From JAEINY01 sp942490535 (GTDB lineage Bacteria; Bacteroidota; Bacteroidia; Bacteroidales; Marinilabiliaceae): DNA of 64,000 nt. Made by a program: the position numbers and the translations under genes. Location of the stretch: NCBI GenBank assembly GCA_942490535.1, contig CALNXQ010000005.1, forward strand, positions 806,001 through 870,000, read 5' to 3'. The first letter of the stretch is position 1, and each line of letters starts with the position of its first letter. Positions 58,993-64,000 of this stretch are shown here, in pieces. Under the pieces are notes generated by a model. The model had not been told where the DNA came from. It saw only the letters and a program-made list of their open reading frames with translations, and did not search any database.

Positions 58993-59823
58993 ATGGCCTT
59001 AAATTATAGCATAACTGAATTGAAAGAACTGGCGGAACGGTTAGTAGCTATAACTAATTTGCCATATGATGAAATGACTCATTCTTTTTTTAAACGGCGA
59101 TTAGCATTACTTTATGAAAACTGTTCTATTCGTAAGACACAACAGTTCATTACAATGTTAGAAGATGAACATTTTGTAGACATAGTAAATGAGCAGTTTA
59201 GTATTGCTGCTACGGAACTCTTTCGAGATCCTGGTTATTGGAGGAAATTAAGAGGGTTAATTAATGATGCCGAAATTGAGTTAAGTGTTGGCTGCAAAGT
59301 TCTGATACCTGGGATTTTATCAGGCGAGGAGTTATACAGTTTCTTGATATTAATCGAAGAATGTGGCTTATCCGGGCAATTACAAATAATTACTAGTCAT
59401 AATTCTATGGAATCAATTAAGCGCATTCAAAATGGATTCATGGTTAGTCAAAAGGTTGAAACCAATAACTATAACTATAAGCGCTTTGAAGGTAGTTCTA
59501 AGTTGGAGAACTATTTTGTGAAGGAGAGTAATCAAGTTTGCTTTAAAAAAGATTTACTGAAAAGTGTCGAAATGGAGTATGGGTTTTTTCCTTCTGAACA
59601 AAAGGAGCCAAAGGCATCTATCGTTATTTTTCGGAATAAGATGTTGTATTACAATAAGGCTTACCATGACAATTTGATGGAGCATATCGATAAAAATACA
59701 AAAGCTGGAGGGATTGTATGTTTTGGGATAATGGAGAGGCTGCCAAATCATTTCTTAAAGCGGTTTGAATGTATCGATGAAAAAGAAAGTATTTATAGGA
59801 AGTATAAATTTTTGACCGATTAA
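58993..59823 (+). CDS. degenerate CheR-like protein, probably no methyltransferase activity
   Basis: A 276-residue homologue of its upstream neighbour. Conserved landmarks can be aligned but are eroded: TELFRDPGYW matches TEMFRDPDIW, but the SAM motif is PGILSGEE (106-113) instead of AGCSSGQE, and the late motif is IVIFRNKMLYYN instead of IIFCRNVLIYF. The frame is open from end to end, so it is a maintained gene rather than a decaying one. A regulatory or receptor-binding role, possibly as partner of the active CheR next to it, is inferred. Confidence 0.82.
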   Translation: MALNYSITELKELAERLVAITNLPYDEMTHSFFKRRLALLYENCSIRKTQQFITMLEDEHFVDIVNEQFSIAATELFRDPGYWRKLRGLINDAEIELSVGCKVLIPGILSGEELYSFLILIEECGLSGQLQIITSHNSMESIKRIQNGFMVSQKVETNNYNYKRFEGSSKLENYFVKESNQVCFKKDLLKSVEMEYGFFPSEQKEPKASIVIFRNKMLYYNKAYHDNLMEHIDKNTKAGGIVCFGIMERLPNHFLKRFECIDEKESIYRKYKFLTD

Positions 59824-59831
59824 TTATAATA

Positions 59832-60401
59832 ATGGAGTTACCTTATAAAGCTATAGTTATAGGAGGATCCGCAGGAAGCTTCTCTGTAGTTACGAAAATT
59901 CTGTCAAAATTACGTTCGGATTTTCCTTTGCCCATTATTTTATGCTTGCATCGTTTGAAACATGTACGTTCTGGACTAGTGGAAGGTATAAATTTAAAGT
60001 CAAAAATTGAAGTTGTAGAACCGTTTGATAAAGTTAAAATTCGTCCTGGAAAGGTATACTTAGCTCCTTCAAATTATCATTTATTTGTGGAGTATGATAG
60101 TACTTTTTCATTATCAACTGAGGAGCCTCTTAATCACAGCAGACCGGCCATTGATCATACTCTATCTTCAGCGGCATATGTGTATAGAAATAAGTTGATT
60201 GGCATACTATTAACGGGTGCGAATAAGGACGGTGCTAAAGGGATGAAAAACGTAGCTGATAAAAAAGGTTTTACTATCGTGCAAAATCCTGATACGTGTG
60301 AGGTTGATACAATGCCTAAAAGTGCTTTGAGATTATTTAAGCCAGATAGAATATACTCTCCCGAGGAGATTATATTTTTCTTGAATCAAATAACTATATA
60401 A
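59832..60401 (+). CDS. stand-alone CheB-type methylesterase
   Basis: A 189-residue protein with only the CheB esterase domain. The catalytic triad is preserved: Ser13 in IGGSAGS, His40 in CLHRLKHVRSG and Asp133 in TGANKDGAKG. There is no receiver, so activity is not expected to depend on CheA. It lies 8 bases after the degenerate CheR, forming with CheR2 a second methylation module inside the operon. Confidence 0.9.
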   Translation: MELPYKAIVIGGSAGSFSVVTKILSKLRSDFPLPIILCLHRLKHVRSGLVEGINLKSKIEVVEPFDKVKIRPGKVYLAPSNYHLFVEYDSTFSLSTEEPLNHSRPAIDHTLSSAAYVYRNKLIGILLTGANKDGAKGMKNVADKKGFTIVQNPDTCEVDTMPKSALRLFKPDRIYSPEEIIFFLNQITI

Positions 60402-60408
60402 ATTAATC

Positions 60409-61164
60409 ATGCAATCAATTAGAAGATATATTTACTTTTTAGGGTCAATCATCATTTTTTTGGTAATCTTAAAATATCTGTTATTTGATGTTTATTTACC
60501 TCTTGGTTTTTTTGTTTTTGAGGTGCTTTCATTTTTGTTTGTTCTTGGGTTGGTCTATCTTTTACTTTCTATTAATCGAAAATCAAAAGTATTGAGTAAT
60601 AAATTAGAAAATAGCCTTAATTCCCAAGAATCTTTGTTTAAACAAGAAATCAGTATTCTTAGGGATAAACTAAATGAATATAAAGTGCTGGAAATTAATC
60701 GTAAAGATTTATTGACTAGTAGGGAGGTTTTGATTGAGAATATACTTCAAATTGTGGTATCCAACGATACTACTCAAGTTATAGTTGAAGCGTTGATTTC
60801 ACTTTTAAAAAAGTATTTTGAAGTGGGTGTTGCAATTGGTTATGTTTTTAGTTTCGATGATCAATTGTTTAATGTACATTTTCGCTTAGGAATTGGTGAG
60901 GATTTTGCGATTGATTCAATCAAAATCGGCGAAGGTATTCATGGGCAATCTTTATTAGATAATCAACCTATTATGCTGAAGGATATACCAGAGGAATATA
61001 TGGAGATTCAATCTGCAATAGGGCGTTCCAAACCCAAATTCATATATGTACTTCCGTTGGTTTTGGATGAAAAAAGAAGGTTCGTTTTAGAGATTGCCAC
61101 ATTTAAAAATGAAGCAATTGATCAAGTATGGAAAGAGGTAGTATTACAATTAGAACATAAATAA
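60409..61164 (+). CDS. small membrane GAF-domain protein
   Basis: A 251-residue protein: two membrane helices (about 7-27 and 33-55), a coiled coil (about 56-110) and a GAF domain (about 112-250). The GAF stretch IKIGEGIHGQSLLDNQPIML and DIPEEY resembles the GAF domains at 56248 and 61182, here shortened. It has no output domain. Positioned 7 bases after the esterase and 17 before the SpoIIE gene. It could be a truncated paralogue that mixes with the larger sensors. Confidence 0.78.
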   Translation: MQSIRRYIYFLGSIIIFLVILKYLLFDVYLPLGFFVFEVLSFLFVLGLVYLLLSINRKSKVLSNKLENSLNSQESLFKQEISILRDKLNEYKVLEINRKDLLTSREVLIENILQIVVSNDTTQVIVEALISLLKKYFEVGVAIGYVFSFDDQLFNVHFRLGIGEDFAIDSIKIGEGIHGQSLLDNQPIMLKDIPEEYMEIQSAIGRSKPKFIYVLPLVLDEKRRFVLEIATFKNEAIDQVWKEVVLQLEHK

Positions 61165-61181
61165 TTGGAGATTACGTTAAT

Positions 61182-63788
61182 ATGTCAAAGTTTATTAAAA
61201 CAGTAAGTCCTTATTTTTCTCTATCTATTTTAAAGGAGTATGAGCGATATGTTTTTACTCTAGGACTTATTATGGTATTATTTCTTGTTTGGTCTGGATT
61301 TATTGCATTTCAAGACACTGTTTTCTCTTTGAATGGTTTAATTAAGATTCACAGGAGCTTTTTGGTCTGGTTTGTTGATGTAATCGTTCTTTCACTTCCC
61401 CTCCTTATAGTCGGGGTTTTGAATTATAATAAAATTCGGACTCAAGAATTAATCACACAGATTAAAGTACTTCGAAAAAAAATTGAAAATAATATAGACA
61501 TTGCTGAAAAAATTGGAAGCGGGCAGCTTGATGAAATAAATATTCAAAGTGAAGATAGACTTTCTGAAACGCTATTAAATTTAGGGGAAAATCTAAAGAA
61601 AACTAAGGAAAAAGAAGAGGCTTTTAATTGGATTACCAAAGGAAAGGATCAAATTTCTGATATTCTACGATCCTTTACTAAAATTAATGAACTTGCGGAT
61701 TATGTCATTAGGGGGATAATTGAGTATTCCGGAGGTATTCAAGGGTCATTGTACTTGTTGGAAAACAAAAGTTTAGTTAATGTTTCTACCTATGCCTACA
61801 ATCGCAAAAGATATGAAAAAGATATACTTCCTATTGGACTTGGTTTAGTTGGTGAAGTTGCCTATGAAAAGGAAATGATTTATCGGACTGAAATTCCAGA
61901 TGATTATTTTACCATCACTTCTGGAATATTAGGGGATCGTAAGCCTAGGAGTTTGATTATCGTACCTCTTTTGCAGGATGATATCTTGCAAGGTGTTTTT
62001 GAAATTGCCTATTTGCAGAATGAGCTGCCGGAGCATGTGCTTCTTTATGCCGAAGAATTGAGTAGTATGATTGGTCGTACTATTTATAACTTAAGGATTA
62101 ACGAAAAAACGGAGTCGCTACTTCAGGAGTCGCAAGAGATGACTGTGACCTTAAAGGAGAATGAGAAGCAACTTCAGTTAAATGCTGCTGAAATGCTTCA
62201 AGCCAAAGAAGAGTTGGAGCGGTCAAATAAATTATTGGAATCCCAAATTCAAGAAGTTGAGCACGCCCAAAAGCGATTAGAAGCATTACTAACGAATGCT
62301 TCTGAGTTTATTTCAATCTATAATGAAAATCAAGAATTGATATTTGAAAGTCCATCAGTGAAACGGATTTTGGGTTATCAAGATGCCGACGATATTAAAG
62401 GAATGGATCCCGATTTGTTAACCCCAAGGGGTTATAAAACAATTAATAATTTGTTTCAGTATTTATTAGAAACACCGGGGGGGGAGCAAATCGCCCAGTA
62501 TACGTATCTCAAAAAAAATGGGGAGAAACTATTTTTAGAAACACAAGGTAAAAACTTGTTACATGATCCTGCCATTCGAGGCATAATTTTCAATACACAG
62601 GATATTACTGAGAGAAAAAGAGCTGAGAAAGAGGAGCGCATGAAGAGTCGAATGCAATCCCTATCTGAGAATTCACCTGATATGATTATTCGTATTAATC
62701 CGATGGGTAAACTTGTCTATGTGAATCCACAGCTAGCACAATTTGTTGGTGTACCTTCTTCCGAGATCATTAAGAAGCGTGTTAAAGATTTAGAAGTGGA
62801 TGAAAGATTCCTTCAATATATGTTAGAATCGCTATCTGAAGTTAGAGAAGAGTTAAAACAGACTATATCAGAAGTAGAAATTACCGGGCCAAATGGGACT
62901 CAAATTATGGAGATTAAGGCCATTCCTGAATTAAATGAAGAAAAGGAGCTAGAATCTGTATTGTTTGTGGCCCATGATATGACCGAATTTAAGCAGATTG
63001 AGCAGGAGATTAAAGAAAAGAATAAGAAAATTTCTGATAGTATCAATTATGCCCAACGCATTCAAACCGCCATACTTCCGGATACGGATCTGTTACAGCA
63101 ATTTTTCCCACGATCGTTTATTTTCTATCGTCCTAAAGATGTTGTAAGTGGTGATTTTCCTTGGTTGTTTAAAAAGGATAACTACTTTTATATTGCAGCT
63201 GTCGATTGCACTGGTCATGGTGTTCCAGGCGCATTGCTATCTTTTATTGGTTATTTTCTGCTGAATAATATTGTTAATTCTTCGCGAAGCATGAGTGCTG
63301 CGGAAATTTTGGATGAACTGCATTTGGAAGTTCGTCGTACCTTGCGGCAAGATCAGGAAGGAGCAAATGGACGCGATGGTATGGATTTAGCACTTTGTAA
63401 AATTGATTTGGATTCCAATGAGTTGCAATTTGCAGGCGCGCACAATCCTCTGTTCTATTTGTCAGATGGTGAATTAACTGTTTATAAGGGCTCTCGCAAA
63501 GGAATCGGGGGTATTCCGTTGAGAAAGAAAATTGAAAAGGATTTTGAAAACAATGTAATTGAATATAAAAAAGGAGATAAATTCTTTATTTTCTCCGATG
63601 GATTACCCGATCAAGTGGGGGGACTTAATGGACGGAAATATCAGTCGAAAAGAATGCGCGAAGCGCTAGAAGAGGATCCAACCCATACAATGGCACATTT
63701 TGGAAGGCATTTTGCCGAAGATTTCTATGAGTGGATGGGTGATTTTAAACAAGTTGATGATGTTTTATTGATAGGAATTGAATTGTAA
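61182..63788 (+). CDS. membrane GAF-PAS-PAS-SpoIIE protein phosphatase (SiaA-like role)
   Basis: An 868-residue sensor phosphatase: two membrane helices (about 24-44 and 62-82), a GAF domain (about 150-310), coiled coil (about 315-370), two PAS domains (about 365-490 and 495-620) and a C-terminal PP2C/SpoIIE domain (about 655-868). All metal-binding Asp positions seem present: VVSGDFPW, AAVDCTGHGVPG, FIFSDGLPDQ and VDDVLLIG. In SiaABC and RsbU systems such enzymes dephosphorylate a STAS-like or SiaC-type protein. The next gene encodes a SiaB-like kinase and a STAS protein is encoded at 48691, so both sides of a partner switch are in the operon. Confidence 0.9.
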   Translation: MSKFIKTVSPYFSLSILKEYERYVFTLGLIMVLFLVWSGFIAFQDTVFSLNGLIKIHRSFLVWFVDVIVLSLPLLIVGVLNYNKIRTQELITQIKVLRKKIENNIDIAEKIGSGQLDEINIQSEDRLSETLLNLGENLKKTKEKEEAFNWITKGKDQISDILRSFTKINELADYVIRGIIEYSGGIQGSLYLLENKSLVNVSTYAYNRKRYEKDILPIGLGLVGEVAYEKEMIYRTEIPDDYFTITSGILGDRKPRSLIIVPLLQDDILQGVFEIAYLQNELPEHVLLYAEELSSMIGRTIYNLRINEKTESLLQESQEMTVTLKENEKQLQLNAAEMLQAKEELERSNKLLESQIQEVEHAQKRLEALLTNASEFISIYNENQELIFESPSVKRILGYQDADDIKGMDPDLLTPRGYKTINNLFQYLLETPGGEQIAQYTYLKKNGEKLFLETQGKNLLHDPAIRGIIFNTQDITERKRAEKEERMKSRMQSLSENSPDMIIRINPMGKLVYVNPQLAQFVGVPSSEIIKKRVKDLEVDERFLQYMLESLSEVREELKQTISEVEITGPNGTQIMEIKAIPELNEEKELESVLFVAHDMTEFKQIEQEIKEKNKKISDSINYAQRIQTAILPDTDLLQQFFPRSFIFYRPKDVVSGDFPWLFKKDNYFYIAAVDCTGHGVPGALLSFIGYFLLNNIVNSSRSMSAAEILDELHLEVRRTLRQDQEGANGRDGMDLALCKIDLDSNELQFAGAHNPLFYLSDGELTVYKGSRKGIGGIPLRKKIEKDFENNVIEYKKGDKFFIFSDGLPDQVGGLNGRKYQSKRMREALEEDPTHTMAHFGRHFAEDFYEWMGDFKQVDDVLLIGIEL

Positions 63789-63820
63789 CTATATTTACAG
63801 CTTAAAGCACTAGGTTATTA

Positions 63821-64000
63821 TGGATAAAATAAAAGAAAATCAAGGCTTTTTAGATTTTGCATATCAGATGTATAAATCTATGAAGACCAACGAAATTAAC
63901 CTGGTTTATGAGGGCGAGGTGACACAAGAAATAACCAAAACATTTACCTCATTAACCGAGAGAAGCCTGGCTAAAAGTGCCGAATCAAATACGGTACAGC
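63821..64000 (+). CDS. SiaB family kinase (DUF6272), N-terminal part only
   Basis: The first 60 codons of a gene cut by the right edge. The start MDKIKENQGFLDFAYQMYKS and the stretch NLVYEGEVTQEITKTFTSL resemble SiaB-type proteins (DUF6272), which phosphorylate SiaC in Pseudomonas and are paired with a SpoIIE phosphatase. It lies 32 bases after such a phosphatase gene on the same strand. The ATP-binding part is outside the window, so the kinase call rests on the N-terminus and context. A SiaC-like gene is expected further right. Confidence 0.7.

Noticed and set aside
1..64000. Mobile elements, prophage, CRISPR or toxin-antitoxin systems
   Set aside because: No transposase, integrase, direct-repeat array, att-like repeat or small antagonistic gene pair was recognised on either strand.

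Overview
The window looks like part of the chromosome of a Bacteroidota bacterium, most likely from the Cytophagales side of the phylum. The evidence is a PorZ-like type IX secretion protein, Bacteroidota-style promoters (TAnnTTTG boxes), an ATP synthase a subunit with a signal-peptide-like periplasmic extension, a very short epsilon subunit encoded away from the main atp operon, and AT-rich DNA. No tRNA, rRNA, CRISPR array, transposase or prophage gene was recognised. The species cannot be named from sequence alone.

Layout. (1) 1-4.34 kb, minus strand: F-type ATP synthase operon, bactofilin - 4-TM protein - atpB - atpE - atpF - atpH - atpA (cut by the left edge). atpD-atpC lie about 38 kb away at 39.8-41.6 kb. 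(2) 4.4-21 kb: housekeeping and envelope genes. These are a class III nucleotide cyclase fused to an HD domain, a Usp protein, rdgB-porZ, a DUF3352/propeller membrane protein, a GH92 mannosidase paired with a phosphatase-family lipoprotein, and a minus-strand operon of an LTA-synthase-like enzyme, a U32 protein and a DUF2797 protein. (3) 21.3-39.7 kb: surface-glycan region with six glycosyltransferases, hldD, a CDP-glycerol-type polyol-phosphate transferase, a fused cytidylyltransferase/SDR that probably makes CDP-ribitol, a LicD protein, a phosphonate operon (fused cytidylyltransferase-PEP mutase, phosphonopyruvate decarboxylase, phosphonoacetaldehyde reductase) and FdtA/FdtB amino-sugar genes. 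(4) 39.8-46.2 kb, minus strand: atpDC, a polyprenyl diphosphate synthase, an MMPL/RND exporter and a chorismatase-like gene. (5) 46.4-64 kb, plus strand: nineteen closely packed genes forming a chemosensory and partner-switch operon that runs off the right edge.

How the genes may work together. In region 3, PEP mutase, decarboxylase and reductase should turn PEP into 2-hydroxyethylphosphonate. The fused cytidylyltransferase domain could activate it as a CMP derivative, and LicD or the CDP-glycerol-type transferase could place it on a glycan. The IspD/SDR fusion supplies a parallel ribitol-phosphate route. This chemistry is known family by family; the combination and the product are inferred. 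In region 5 the operon encodes a YfiR-like periplasmic protein, an MCP, a STAS protein, CheY, an Hpt protein, CheA, two CheW, CheR, a histidine-kinase homologue whose phospho-accepting His is Asn, CheD, CheB, membrane GAF/PAS proteins, a second CheR, a degenerate CheR, a receiver-less CheB, a SpoIIE phosphatase and the start of a SiaB-like kinase. Chemosensory phosphorylation and methylation parts are therefore joined to Sia-type serine/threonine partner switching, with no flagellar gene in sight. This is the most interesting system in the window.
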